A stretch of DNA of 9,565 nucleotides from Dictyoglomaceae bacterium (GTDB lineage: Bacteria; Dictyoglomota; Dictyoglomia; Dictyoglomales; Dictyoglomaceae). Under the pieces are notes generated by a model. It was not told where the DNA came from, ran no database searches, and was given only the letters and a program-made list of their open reading frames with translations. A program made the position numbers and the translations under genes. Below, piece by piece: positions 1 through 6,549 of this stretch; position 1 is the first letter of the stretch; each line of letters begins with the position of its first letter. Where the stretch lies: positions 1 through 9,565 of the forward strand of contig JAPYWU010000044.1 in the NCBI GenBank assembly GCA_028276205.1, given 5' to 3'.

Positions 1-608
1 AAAGGCATAAAAGCTACAAAATGTTTATTTTCATATACAACTCTTACTCCATCATTAAGTTCTCTTTCAAGAATTGAACAAAAGAGACATTTATTCTTTT
101 GATTGTAAAATTCATTGCTTGATTTTATTTCCTTTTCTATAATTGGAGGAATATAAGGAAAAGCATATATTTGACCATGTGGATGATGTAAACTTACACC
201 TATAATTTCTCCTCTATTTTCAAAAATAAAAACATATTTTATAAAATCTAGACTCCCTAAATCATTATATCTATCTTCCCAAACTAAGACTAATTTTTCT
301 ATTTGTTCTAATGGCATTCTTGACATTGATGAATCATGATCCATAGTGTAGAGAACAACTTCACATACTCCCCTTCCCCCTTCTAATTTATATAAATCAT
401 CTTCCCAAGGTATAATATCAGGAGTTTCTTTTGTTAAAGATGGATATCTATTTTCAAAAACAGCAATATCAAAGGGTTTTGGAACCTCTACACCTCCATA
501 GCATAATGGGCATGCATTTCTTGCTGGAAGAACAGGTCTTTCTTGAACCTTTCCAGCAACAATTACCCATTCTTTTAAAAATGGATGCCACCTAAGTTCA
601 CTGCTCAT
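1..608 (-). CDS. galT: Galactose-1-phosphate uridylyltransferase, C-terminus cut by window edge
   Basis: The gene runs off the left edge; 202 codons are visible. GalT is the Leloir-pathway enzyme that exchanges UMP between UDP-glucose and galactose-1-phosphate in the cytoplasm. The active-site motif HHPHGQ is at residues 141-146; His144 aligns with the nucleophile that is uridylylated in E. coli (His166). Cys33 and Cys36 (CPLC), His91 (in MDHDSS) and His142 match the family's zinc ligands. A second cysteine pair, CLFC, is at 174-177. The family is usually about 320-350 residues, so roughly 110-150 should lie outside the window. The start was chosen because the N-terminus SSELRWHPF is typical and a GGGAGAG-type SD lies 7-8 bases upstream, inside the small gene it overlaps by 11 bases. 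The preceding promoter at 745-773 suggests a sugar-use unit separate from the dxr operon. Family assignment is firm. Confidence 0.95.
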   Translation of the reverse strand, partial: MSSELRWHPFLKEWVIVAGKVQERPVLPARNACPLCYGGVEVPKPFDIAVFENRYPSLTKETPDIIPWEDDLYKLEGGRGVCEVVLYTMDHDSSMSRMPLEQIEKLVLVWEDRYNDLGSLDFIKYVFIFENRGEIIGVSLHHPHGQIYAFPYIPPIIEKEIKSSNEFYNQKNKCLFCSILERELNDGVRVVYENKHFVAFMP

Positions 609-702
609 CTTCAATCTCTCCCTCTAATTCAAAATCGTAATAATACATAAGTCTTCCATCTTCTTTTGTTTCTACTCTTTTTATCATTTTCCATTTCCTC
701 AT
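598..702 (-). CDS. Small 34-aa protein preceding and overlapping galT
   Basis: A short reading frame of 34 codons (ATG at 702, TGA at 598-600) that ends 11 bases inside galT. It begins MRKWKMIKRVETKEDG and ends in a strongly acidic stretch (ELEGEIEDEQ). It has no cysteine pair, signal peptide or membrane segment. The main evidence that it is translated is a strong SD, GGGAGG at 711-716, eight bases before the ATG, placed about 35 bases after the expected transcription start of the promoter at 745-773. It is the first frame on that transcript, and the galT SD lies inside it, so at minimum it should couple translation into galT. I do not recognise the family. It could be a leader peptide or a small basic-acidic protein acting with GalT. 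Coding status is likely but rests on the SD and position alone. Confidence 0.62.
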   Translation of the reverse strand: MRKWKMIKRVETKEDGRLMYYYDFELEGEIEDEQ

Positions 703-744
703 ATAAAAGTCCTCCCATGAAATAATATTAAAATATTTAGATTA

Positions 745-773
745 ATTTTAGCAAAGATTAACCTATGTATCAA
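745..773 (-). promoter_or_regulatory. Sigma70-type promoter for the small gene and galT
   Basis: Read on the minus strand, TTGATA (768-773) and TAAAAT (745-750) are separated by 17 bases, close to the consensus on both boxes with ideal spacing. Expected transcription start is near 738, giving a 5' UTR of about 35 bases before the SD-led ATG at 702. In the 703-880 gap I see no GC-rich hairpin with a T-run to end the dxr operon; only a weak AT-only inverted repeat lies near 812-830. Some read-through from dxr into galT is therefore possible. Coordinates could be off by one base. Confidence 0.6.
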
Positions 774-880
774 AATTAATTTTACGTATGTAATGCTTTC
801 TTTATTCTTTCATAATTTTTCAAAAATTTATCAGGTATACAGAGTAAATATATTAAGTTATATAAAGATTTTTTTAATAT

Positions 881-2023
881 TTATGACGAATAGGTTTTTA
901 TAAGATTTTCTGATTCTTTTTTAACCCATTCGATAAGATTAAATAATTCTTCTATGTTTTCTATTTCATTTTTCCCTTTCCATCTTTCCATAAGTTCCAT
1001 TATTAAAGGAACAATTTGATAGAATTTTATTTTTCCATCTATAAAATATGAAACGAATATTTCATCAGAAATAGCAAGAATTGCAGGATATATATCTCCT
1101 TTTTTTACTACATTATAAAGATAATTAATAATAGGAAACTTTTCATCATCAACAGAATAAAATTCAAGGGTTAAATTTTTGAGATTCAATTTTTCCCATT
1201 TATAAATTGGTCCTTCAGGATAAAAGAGAGCATATTGAATTGCAAATCTCATATCTGGAGGTGAAAGATATGCCATCATACTACCATCTAAAAATTCAAT
1301 AATTCCATGAACAATACTCTGCGGATGTATAACAACTTTAATATTTTCATACGGTACATTGAAAAGATAATGAGCTTCCACTATTTCTAAGGCTTTATTA
1401 ACCATATTTGCAGAATCAATAGTAGTTTTTTTACCCATTTTCCATCGGGGATGTTTCAGTACATCTTCAATTTTTGCATTTTCAATATCTTTTTTGGCTT
1501 TTTTAAAGAATGGTCCTCCTGATGCTGTTAATATAATATTCTCTATATGATTTTTATTTTTAATAAGCTGAAATATAGCACTATGTTCACTATCTACAGG
1601 TATTATTTCCGATTTAGTATTTTTTAACCACTCCTTAATGAATTTTCCTGCAGTAACAATTACCTCTTTTGTTGCTAAAGCAATTTTTTTATTATTTAAA
1701 ATTGCCTTTTGGGTAGGGTAAATAGCCTCTATTCCAGAAATAGCCATAACAATCAATTCTGCTCCACTTAAAGAGGCTAAAATTTCTAAACCCTCTCTAC
1801 CATAATAAATTTTAGGAGAATAACTAAAATTAGGTAATTTTACTGATTTATTATATATTGAAATATAGGGTGGTTTAAATTCTTCTATCACATCTTGTAA
1901 TAATGATATATTTTCTTTTACAGCCAATCCCAAAAGTTTAAATTTGTCTTTATGCTTTCTTATCACATCTATGGTTTGTAAGCCTATAGAACCAGAGGCA
2001 CCTAATATTACTATATTCCTCAT
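881..2023 (-). CDS. dxr: 1-deoxy-D-xylulose 5-phosphate reductoisomerase
   Basis: This 380-residue enzyme converts DXP to 2-C-methyl-D-erythritol 4-phosphate with NADPH and a divalent metal, the committed step of the MEP isoprenoid pathway. The NADPH-binding GASGSIGLQT is at 8-17. The metal and substrate residues are present: Asp144-Ser-Glu146-His147, Ser168 in TASGGPF, His191 (HPRWKMG), and Ser204, Asn209, Lys210 and Glu213 (in DSANMVNKALE). HPQSIVHG and the PPDMRF segment follow. Length is normal. One oddity: the usual LANKE motif reads LATKE at 116-120, with Thr118 in place of the near-invariant Asn. It is the last gene of the rpsB operon; its ATG overlaps the cdsA stop as ATGA, and I see no SD, so it probably depends on translational coupling. 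It supplies the isoprenoid pathway that feeds UppS two genes upstream. rseP and ispG, which often follow dxr, are not present here. Confidence 0.97.
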   Translation of the reverse strand: MRNIVILGASGSIGLQTIDVIRKHKDKFKLLGLAVKENISLLQDVIEEFKPPYISIYNKSVKLPNFSYSPKIYYGREGLEILASLSGAELIVMAISGIEAIYPTQKAILNNKKIALATKEVIVTAGKFIKEWLKNTKSEIIPVDSEHSAIFQLIKNKNHIENIILTASGGPFFKKAKKDIENAKIEDVLKHPRWKMGKKTTIDSANMVNKALEIVEAHYLFNVPYENIKVVIHPQSIVHGIIEFLDGSMMAYLSPPDMRFAIQYALFYPEGPIYKWEKLNLKNLTLEFYSVDDEKFPIINYLYNVVKKGDIYPAILAISDEIFVSYFIDGKIKFYQIVPLIMELMERWKGKNEIENIEELFNLIEWVKKESENLIKTYSS

Positions 2024-2802
2024 AATAGACGTAAAATGAACAACATATAATAAGTGGTGGGTACTATAAAAAATAGACTATCAAACCTGTCTAAGATTCC
2101 ACCATGACCTGGGAGTAAGGAAGATGAGTCTTTTACTCCTATTTCTCTTTTTAACATTGATTCAACAAGATCTCCTAATTGTCCCATTATACCTAAAGAT
2201 ATTCCAAGAATTATTGGTAATAAATATTTTTCATAATAAATGGCTCCAAAAGCAAGGGATACTATAATTGATCCTATAATACCTGCAACTGTTCCTTCTA
2301 TTGTCTTATTAGGACTAATGGAAGGAGCTAATTTATGCTTACCAAAAAATTTACCAATAAAATATGCTGCTGAATCGCTAGCCCAAGTTACTAAAAAGGT
2401 ATAATAAGTTAAAATTTCACCTTGAGGAAGATTTCTCAATAGCAAAAAGTAACCCGATAAGAAGGGGATATAAAAAAAGCCTAAAAATGTAAGGGATATT
2501 TCTATTACAGAATGCTCTTTTTTCAGTAATTCATAAATAAGGATTGAAACTATGAGTAGAGGTAAAAAAATTCTCAATGCCCATCTACTTTCAAGATAAA
2601 GAAAGGTTAAATATAAAAAACCTGCAACTATACCCTCTGTTTTAAGAGTTTTATAATTATTTTTCTCTAAAAGAGAATAAAATTCATAAAGTCCTAAACA
2701 TGCAACTAATACAACAAATATAAAAAAAAGTTGATCTCCTACATGAATAATCCATAAAATTAGAGGAATTCCCCATAAAGCTGTTAAAATTCTTTTAAGC
2801 AT
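2020..2802 (-). CDS. cdsA: Phosphatidate cytidylyltransferase (CDP-diglyceride synthase)
   Basis: This 260-residue integral membrane protein makes CDP-diacylglycerol from phosphatidic acid and CTP, the precursor of bacterial phospholipids. It begins with a short basic MLKR followed by a hydrophobic segment, and has several further membrane spans through the chain. The family signature is complete at residues 215-241: SMLKRE, then KDSSS, PGHGGILDRFD, with the metal-binding Asp residues in place. A second conserved patch, WASDSAAYFIGKFFGKHK followed by SPNKTIEG, lies upstream of it. The start overlaps the end of uppS by eight bases and is preceded only by a weak SD-like GGCGG; its stop overlaps dxr by four bases. 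The uppS-cdsA pairing is very common in bacteria and places lipid-carrier and phospholipid supply under one transcript with translation factors. Assignment is firm. Confidence 0.97.
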   Translation of the reverse strand: MLKRILTALWGIPLILWIIHVGDQLFFIFVVLVACLGLYEFYSLLEKNNYKTLKTEGIVAGFLYLTFLYLESRWALRIFLPLLIVSILIYELLKKEHSVIEISLTFLGFFYIPFLSGYFLLLRNLPQGEILTYYTFLVTWASDSAAYFIGKFFGKHKLAPSISPNKTIEGTVAGIIGSIIVSLAFGAIYYEKYLLPIILGISLGIMGQLGDLVESMLKREIGVKDSSSLLPGHGGILDRFDSLFFIVPTTYYMLFILRLL

Positions 2803-3523
2803 TGTTATCTAAACCGCCAAATCTTCGTTTTCTTCTAGAAAACTCAATACAAGCTAATTTTAAATCTTCCTCATTAAAATCAGGCCAATATTTTGGTGTA
2901 AACCATAGCTCGGTATAAGCTAATTGCCATAAAAGGAAATTACTTATCCTAAATTCTCCACTAGTTCTTATTAAAAGATCTGGATCTGGGATATCATAGG
3001 TTGAAAGAAAAGATGAAAAGGTATTTTCGTTTAAATTATCTAATGAGAAATTACCAAATTTTACTTCATTAAAAATTTTTTTAATTGCTTCCAATATATC
3101 CCATCTTCCACCATAGTTTAATGCTATTGTTAATGTTCTATCCATTCCATTTTTAGTTTCTTCAATTACATATTTTATTCTTCTTTGTAGATAATCAGGA
3201 AGGGCTTCTATATTTCCTATAACTTTTAATCTAATATTGTTTTTAATTAATTTGTCTTTAAACTTGTCAATACTTTCATCCAAAAGTTTCATTAAACCTT
3301 CTACCTCTTCTCTTGGCCTTTTCCAGTTTTCTGTTGAAAAAGCAAAAAAGGTTAAATATTTTATTCCCCAATTAAAGGCGGTTTCTGATATTCTTTCGAC
3401 AACTAAAGCCCCCTCTCTATGCCCCATTAATCTTGGAAGATTTCTTTCTTTCGCCCATCTTCCATTTCCATCCATAATAAAAGCTATATGATTTGGTAAT
3501 TTATCTTTTGGAATCTCTATCAT
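2795..3523 (-). CDS. uppS: Isoprenyl transferase (undecaprenyl diphosphate synthase)
   Basis: This cis-prenyltransferase of 242 residues adds isopentenyl units to farnesyl diphosphate to give the C55 carrier used for peptidoglycan and other surface polymers. It acts at the cytoplasmic face of the membrane. HIAFIMDGNGRWAK at 12-25 holds the catalytic Asp18 and the phosphate-binding loop. FAFSTENW lies at 60-67, and RTSGE at 186-190 is followed by Arg192 and Ser194-Asn195, which bind the pyrophosphate of IPP. LAYTELWF near 201-208 completes the signature. Chain length cannot be read from sequence, so the product may be C55 or shorter. The first 23 bases overlap the upstream 71-aa gene, and no good SD precedes the ATG, so translation is probably coupled to that gene. 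Downstream it overlaps cdsA by eight bases. Confidence 0.96.
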   Translation of the reverse strand: MIEIPKDKLPNHIAFIMDGNGRWAKERNLPRLMGHREGALVVERISETAFNWGIKYLTFFAFSTENWKRPREEVEGLMKLLDESIDKFKDKLIKNNIRLKVIGNIEALPDYLQRRIKYVIEETKNGMDRTLTIALNYGGRWDILEAIKKIFNEVKFGNFSLDNLNENTFSSFLSTYDIPDPDLLIRTSGEFRISNFLLWQLAYTELWFTPKYWPDFNEEDLKLACIEFSRRKRRFGGLDNNA

Positions 3524-3716
3524 CTTTAATATTTCTCATTTGATAATTTTCATATGATAATATGAAATACCATTTTCCATTTATTCTTTTTTCAGCAACT
3601 ACTCTTAAATCTCCAAAAGCTTCACATGGTACATCTAAATAGTTTAAGTCGAAAATTATGTTTTCTTTACCAATTTCTTTCACTATTTCTTCATATTTTC
3701 TTCCTAAATAACTCAT
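3501..3716 (-). CDS. Uncharacterised 71-aa protein between frr and uppS
   Basis: I cannot name this gene. It starts four bases after the frr stop and runs 23 bases into uppS, so it is embedded in the operon and probably real. The N-terminal half begins MSYLGRKYEEIVKEIGKEN, a short helix-forming run; the second half, FGDLRVVAEKRINGKWYFILSYE (around residues 34-56), alternates in a way that suggests two or three beta strands. The tail is charged (NIKDDRDSKR). There is no signal peptide, membrane span or metal motif. From memory, several Firmicutes carry a 60-75 residue protein at the same place between frr and uppS, with an N-terminal 'LGkp..EA..ll' helix and a C-terminal 'RVVRV...G...L' strand pair that look a little like a PASTA repeat; this one may be a diverged member. 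That link is inference. The SD is weak (GGAAG, about ten bases away), so coupling to frr is likely. Confidence 0.8.
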   Translation of the reverse strand: MSYLGRKYEEIVKEIGKENIIFDLNYLDVPCEAFGDLRVVAEKRINGKWYFILSYENYQMRNIKDDRDSKR

Positions 3717-3720
3717 AAGC

Positions 3721-4278
3721 TTAAACTTCCATAATTTCTTTTTCTTTTAATTTTATGAGTTTTTCAATTTCCTCTATAAATTTATCTGTTAATTTTTGCA
3801 GATCTTCCTGCAAACGATAAAATTCATCTTCTGATATTTTTCCTTCTTGTTTTTCTTTTTTAAATATCTCTAAATAATCTCTTCTGATATTTCTTATAGC
3901 TACTCGCCCATTTTCTGCCTCTTTGTGTACTACTTTAACAAGTTCCTTTCTCCTCTCTTCGGTAAGTGGTGGAAATACAACCTTTATTACTTGACCATCA
4001 TTTTGTGGAGTTAACCCAAGATCAGATTTTAGTATAGCCTTTTCTATATCTCCTAAGATACTTTTGTCCCATGGTTGTATAATAACTACTCTTCCTTCTG
4101 CTACTTTAAGATTTGCTACTTGGTTTAATGGCATAAGATTCCCATAATATGAGACCTTTATTTCATCAAATATTCCCACCGAAGGTTTACCTGTTCTTAT
4201 ACCCTGAAACTCTTTTTTTACAGTCTCTACTGCTTTTTTCATTTTATCTTCTATCTCTTTAAAATGCTCTTTACCCAT
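3721..4278 (-). CDS. frr: Ribosome recycling factor
   Basis: RRF splits post-termination 70S ribosomes together with EF-G. I place the start at the internal ATG at 4276-4278, giving 185 residues, the same as E. coli RRF, with the typical opening MGKEHFKEIEDKMKKA. With this start the functionally critical arginine in RNIRRD falls at residue 132, its E. coli position. The frame stays open for 11 more codons upstream (to 4311), but those codons are not family-like and lie deep in pyrH. A G-rich SD (4282-4290) sits just before the chosen ATG. Domain I helices are at about 1-30 and 105-185, with domain II between them (FDEIKVSYYG, QPWDKS, SDLGLTP). The gene overlaps the pyrH stop by eight bases and is followed after four bases by the 71-aa gene. 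Neighbours rpsB-tsf-pyrH-frr are the classic order. Confidence 0.96.
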   Translation of the reverse strand: MGKEHFKEIEDKMKKAVETVKKEFQGIRTGKPSVGIFDEIKVSYYGNLMPLNQVANLKVAEGRVVIIQPWDKSILGDIEKAILKSDLGLTPQNDGQVIKVVFPPLTEERRKELVKVVHKEAENGRVAIRNIRRDYLEIFKKEKQEGKISEDEFYRLQEDLQKLTDKFIEEIEKLIKLKEKEIMEV

Positions 4279-5020
4279 CTTCTCCCCCCTTATCAGAAAT
4301 GATTTCCACATCTCCTATATAGGTTCCTACTTTTTCTCCTAATATAACTCTTCTAAGATTTCCTCTCACTGACATATTGAATACGATTATAGGTATTTTA
4401 TTATCCATACATAAAGAAACTGCTGTAGCATCTAAAGCTTGTAATCTTAATTTAAGAAATTCAATAGGCTCTATAGAATCAAATTTTTCTGCATCAGGAT
4501 ACTTTAAGGGGTCTTTATTATAGACCCCATCAACCTTTGTTTCTTTTAAAATCACTTCTGCTTTAATCTCAGCTGCTCTTAAAGCTGCAGCAGTGTCAGT
4601 AGAGAAAAAGGGATTTCCAGTTCCTGCTGCAAAAATTACCACTCTACCCTTTTCCAAATGTCTTATAGCTCTTCTTCTTATAAAGGGCTCTGCAATTTGC
4701 CTCATTTCAATTCCTGTTTGTACTCTCGTTACAACTCCAAGTTTTTCTAAAGCGTCCTGTAATGCAAGTGCATTTATAGTTGTTGCTAACATTCCCATAT
4801 AATCAGCAGTAACTCTATCTATTCCTAAAGTTTTACTTTCTCTTCCCCTAAAAAAGTTTCCTCCTCCTACTACAACACCTATTTCTACTCCTAGATCGTG
4901 TACTTCTTTTATGTCTTCAGCAATATTTTTAATACTTTCAGGATCTAAACCAAAACCTTGAGCTCCACTAAATGATTCTCCGCTTATTTTTAAAAGTATT
5001 CTTTTATATTTAGGTTCCAT
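4271..5020 (-). CDS. pyrH: UMP kinase
   Basis: This bacterial-type UMP kinase (249 residues, amino-acid-kinase fold, hexameric in the family) phosphorylates UMP to UDP with ATP, in the cytoplasm. The phosphate-binding Lys11 with SGE (13-15) and GGGNFFRG at 52-59 are intact. ADYMGMLAT at 72-80 holds the UMP-contacting Asp73. GTGNPFFSTDTAA at 133-145 contributes the nucleotide site, and VDGVYNKDP and LDATAVSLCMDN follow. It is slightly longer than E. coli PyrH (241) because of extra residues at both ends. The SD (AGGAG, at about 5033-5037) lies in the last codons of tsf, 12 bases from the ATG, and the intergenic gap is four bases. The end overlaps frr by eight bases. Assignment is firm. Confidence 0.97.
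   Translation of the reverse strand: MEPKYKRILLKISGESFSGAQGFGLDPESIKNIAEDIKEVHDLGVEIGVVVGGGNFFRGRESKTLGIDRVTADYMGMLATTINALALQDALEKLGVVTRVQTGIEMRQIAEPFIRRRAIRHLEKGRVVIFAAGTGNPFFSTDTAAALRAAEIKAEVILKETKVDGVYNKDPLKYPDAEKFDSIEPIEFLKLRLQALDATAVSLCMDNKIPIIVFNMSVRGNLRRVILGEKVGTYIGDVEIISDKGGEDG
4282..4290 (-). promoter_or_regulatory. G-rich ribosome binding site that fixes the frr start
   Basis: On the minus strand AGGGGGGAG lies directly upstream of the ATG at 4278 with only three bases between, inside the last codons of pyrH (the DKGG region). A six-G run lets the anti-SD pair in several registers, so effective spacing may be three to eight bases. It supports the 185-aa RRF start over the longer frame and shows that frr initiation is embedded in pyrH. 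Confidence 0.65.
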
Positions 5021-5024
5021 ATAG

Positions 5025-5621
5025 TTATTCTTCTCCTACAACAAACCTAGCAAATCTTCTCACCACTATGTTTTCTCCAAGTTTAGATATGGCTTCAGTT
5101 ATTAAATCTTTTACTTTTATTTCGGGATTTCTAACAAAAGGTTGTTCTAATAAACATACTTCTTCATAAAACTTTTCAAGCTTTCCTTCAATAATTTTTT
5201 CAATCACATGATCAGGTTTTCCTTCATTCTTAAGCTGAGTTCTATATATTTCTTTTTCTTTTTCAATAACCTCTTGAGGAACATCTTCTTTGCTTACATA
5301 TTGAGGATTCATTCCTGCAATCTGGAGGGCTATTTCTTTTGCTAATTTTCTGAATTCATCTGTTCTAGCTACAAAATCAGTTTCACAGTTTACTTCTACT
5401 AAAACTCCAAGTTTTTCTCCTGTATGTATATATGCCTCTATAATTCCCTCTTTTGCTACTCTTCCAGCTTTTTTGGCAGCTTTTATAACACCCTTTTCCC
5501 TCAATATGGTAACTGCTTTTTCCATATCTCCATTAGCTTCCTCTAAGGCTCTCTTAGCCTCCATTACTCCTGCTCCTGTTCTTTCTCTTAATTCTTTTAT
5601 CATTTCAATAGTTATTTCCAT
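5025..5621 (-). CDS. tsf: Translation elongation factor Ts, short form
   Basis: EF-Ts is the guanine-nucleotide exchange factor for EF-Tu. At 198 residues it is the short form, close to the Thermus type, and not the roughly 280-residue E. coli type. The N-terminal UBA-like domain spans about 3-44, with RERTGAGVMEAKRAL followed by ANGDMEKA; the usual Cys in that motif is Ala22. TDFVAR at 81-86 is the conserved core segment that contacts the EF-Tu nucleotide site, and the C-terminal domain ends RRFARFVVGE. The second subdomain repeat of long EF-Ts is missing, as expected for this class. It has the best SD of the minus operon, AGGAGGT at about 5631-5637 with nine bases to the ATG, so it can be initiated independently and strongly. 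It lies 28 bases after rpsB, the near-universal arrangement. Confidence 0.97.
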   Translation of the reverse strand: MEITIEMIKELRERTGAGVMEAKRALEEANGDMEKAVTILREKGVIKAAKKAGRVAKEGIIEAYIHTGEKLGVLVEVNCETDFVARTDEFRKLAKEIALQIAGMNPQYVSKEDVPQEVIEKEKEIYRTQLKNEGKPDHVIEKIIEGKLEKFYEEVCLLEQPFVRNPEIKVKDLITEAISKLGENIVVRRFARFVVGEE

Positions 5622-5649
5622 CTTTATTCAACCTCCTACTTTTTATTAA

Positions 5650-6393
5650 TTATTCAGAAATTTCAGATTGAAGATCTTCTTCTTTAATTTCCAGAGAAAG
5701 TTCTTTCTCTCTTAAATCTTTACCCTCTATAATAGCATCTGCTATTTTTGAAGTAATAAGTTTTATGGATCTTATTGCGTCATCATTTCCTGGAATTGGA
5801 TATGTTATTAATTCAGGATCACAATTGGTATCTACAATAGCCACAATAGGTATGCCCAATCTGTTTGCTTCTTTTACAGCAATTTCTTCTCTTTTGGGAT
5901 CAACTATATACAATACATCTGGAACTCTCTCTATTCCTCTTAAGCCATCAAATATTTTTACAAGTTTTTCTAATTCTCTGTTTAATCTTGATGCTTGTTT
6001 TTTGGGTAGCTTTTCAAAATAACCATTATTCTTCAACTCTTCTAATTTTATCATATAGTCAATTCTTGCCTTTATAGTGGTAAAATTGGTTAACATACCT
6101 CCGAGCCATCTTTGTGTAACATAAAATGCACCACATCTTTTTGCTTCTTCTTCAATGGTTTGTTGAGCTTGTTTTTTTGTTCCCACAAAAAGAAATGTTT
6201 TACCTTCTTTTGCTTGTTCTTTTACGAACTCATAAGCTTCTTCAAGTTTTACAAGAGTTTTTTGAAGATCAATAATGTGGATACCATTTCTCTCAGAAAA
6301 TATGTATTCTTTCATTTTTGGACACCATCTTTTAGTTTGGTGTCCAAAGTGAACACCTGCCTCTAAGAGCTGTTTCATTAATACATGTGCCAT
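5650..6393 (-). CDS. rpsB: 30S ribosomal protein S2
   Basis: S2 binds late in 30S assembly between the head and body of the small subunit and is needed for S1 recruitment in bacteria that have S1. The 247-residue product opens MAHVLMKQLLEAGVHFGHQ, the standard S2 start, followed by KRWCPKMKEYIF. FVGTKKQA, RWLGGMLTNF, VPDVLYIVDP, EANRLGIPIVAIVDTNCDPE and IPGNDDAIRSI all match the family in order, and the C-terminal 20 residues are acidic as usual. It is the first gene of the eight-gene operon. The SD reads GGGGGTG about five bases before the ATG. Upstream lie a promoter (6516-6544) and a structured leader (6425-6490), which suggests post-transcriptional control of rpsB and tsf. Confidence 0.98.
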   Translation of the reverse strand: MAHVLMKQLLEAGVHFGHQTKRWCPKMKEYIFSERNGIHIIDLQKTLVKLEEAYEFVKEQAKEGKTFLFVGTKKQAQQTIEEEAKRCGAFYVTQRWLGGMLTNFTTIKARIDYMIKLEELKNNGYFEKLPKKQASRLNRELEKLVKIFDGLRGIERVPDVLYIVDPKREEIAVKEANRLGIPIVAIVDTNCDPELITYPIPGNDDAIRSIKLITSKIADAIIEGKDLREKELSLEIKEEDLQSEISE

Positions 6394-6398
6394 TATAA

Positions 6399-6474
6399 CA
6401 CCCCCATTTTTGGTTTTTTTCCTCCCCTTCCTTCATCTTCTCTTGGAACTTCTCCAAAAGGAGAAGCACCCCCA
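6399..6474 (-). repeat. Eight-base SD-region sequence duplicated in the rpsB leader hairpin
   Basis: TGGGGGTG on the minus strand occurs at the rpsB SD (6399-6406) and again, identical, at 6467-6474, where it spans the end of the nine-pair helix and its asymmetric internal loop. The copies are 68 bases apart. In this AT-rich DNA a G5 run is rare, so a second copy in such a short leader is notable. It may be a decoy ribosome site, a protein-binding site shared with the SD, or coincidence. Confidence 0.45.
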
Positions 6475-6490
6475 AGAGAATCTGGAAGGG
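6425..6490 (-). ncRNA. Structured 5' leader of rpsB, candidate S2 autoregulatory element
   Basis: The rpsB leader RNA can fold into a single long, interrupted stem. The outer helix has seven pairs (6484-6490 with 6425-6431). An internal loop of 3 and 6 bases leads to a perfect nine-pair helix (6472-6480 with 6438-6446). An asymmetric loop of 5 and 2 bases then leads to a seven-pair helix (6460-6466 with 6449-6455) closed by UUUU. All 23 pairs are Watson-Crick, which is far more than expected by chance in 66 bases. No T-run follows on either strand, so it is not an intrinsic terminator. It lies between the mapped promoter and the SD, where S2-binding leaders occur in other bacteria. The fold is directly visible; the regulatory role and the S2 ligand are inference, and I do not recognise it as a published leader class. 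Confidence 0.6.
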
Positions 6491-6515
6491 TGAGTTCTCA
6501 AATCATTCAAAAAGG

Positions 6516-6544
6516 AGTATATCACGAAGTAATTTGGTTTACAA
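6516..6544 (-). promoter_or_regulatory. Promoter of the rpsB-dxr operon
   Basis: On the minus strand TTGTAA (6539-6544) and TATACT (6516-6521) are 17 bases apart. The -10 matches five of six consensus positions. Expected start is near 6509, giving a leader of about 115 nt that includes the complete stem-loop at 6425-6490. It is the only good sigma70-like pair I see upstream of rpsB. Confidence 0.6.
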
Positions 6545-6549
6545 GACTA

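Noticed and set aside
812..830. AT-only inverted repeat after dxr as a terminator.
   Set aside because: The stem has no GC pairs beyond the loop region and lacks a proper U-tract, so it would be too weak to call.
3237..3491. 84-codon plus-strand frame opposite uppS, and similar antisense frames opposite pyrH, rpsB, nusA and infB.
   Set aside because: All lie opposite strongly supported genes, lack family features, and arise from the coding strand's codon pattern.
4279..4311. Longer frr start adding 11 codons (196 aa).
   Set aside because: The extra residues are not RRF-like, lie inside pyrH, and the internal ATG has its own SD and gives the standard 185-aa length with Arg132 in register.
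6425..6490. rpsB leader hairpin as an intrinsic terminator or a T-box.
   Set aside because: No T-run follows on either strand, and I see no T-box specifier/antiterminator consensus; rpsB is not an amino-acid-related target.
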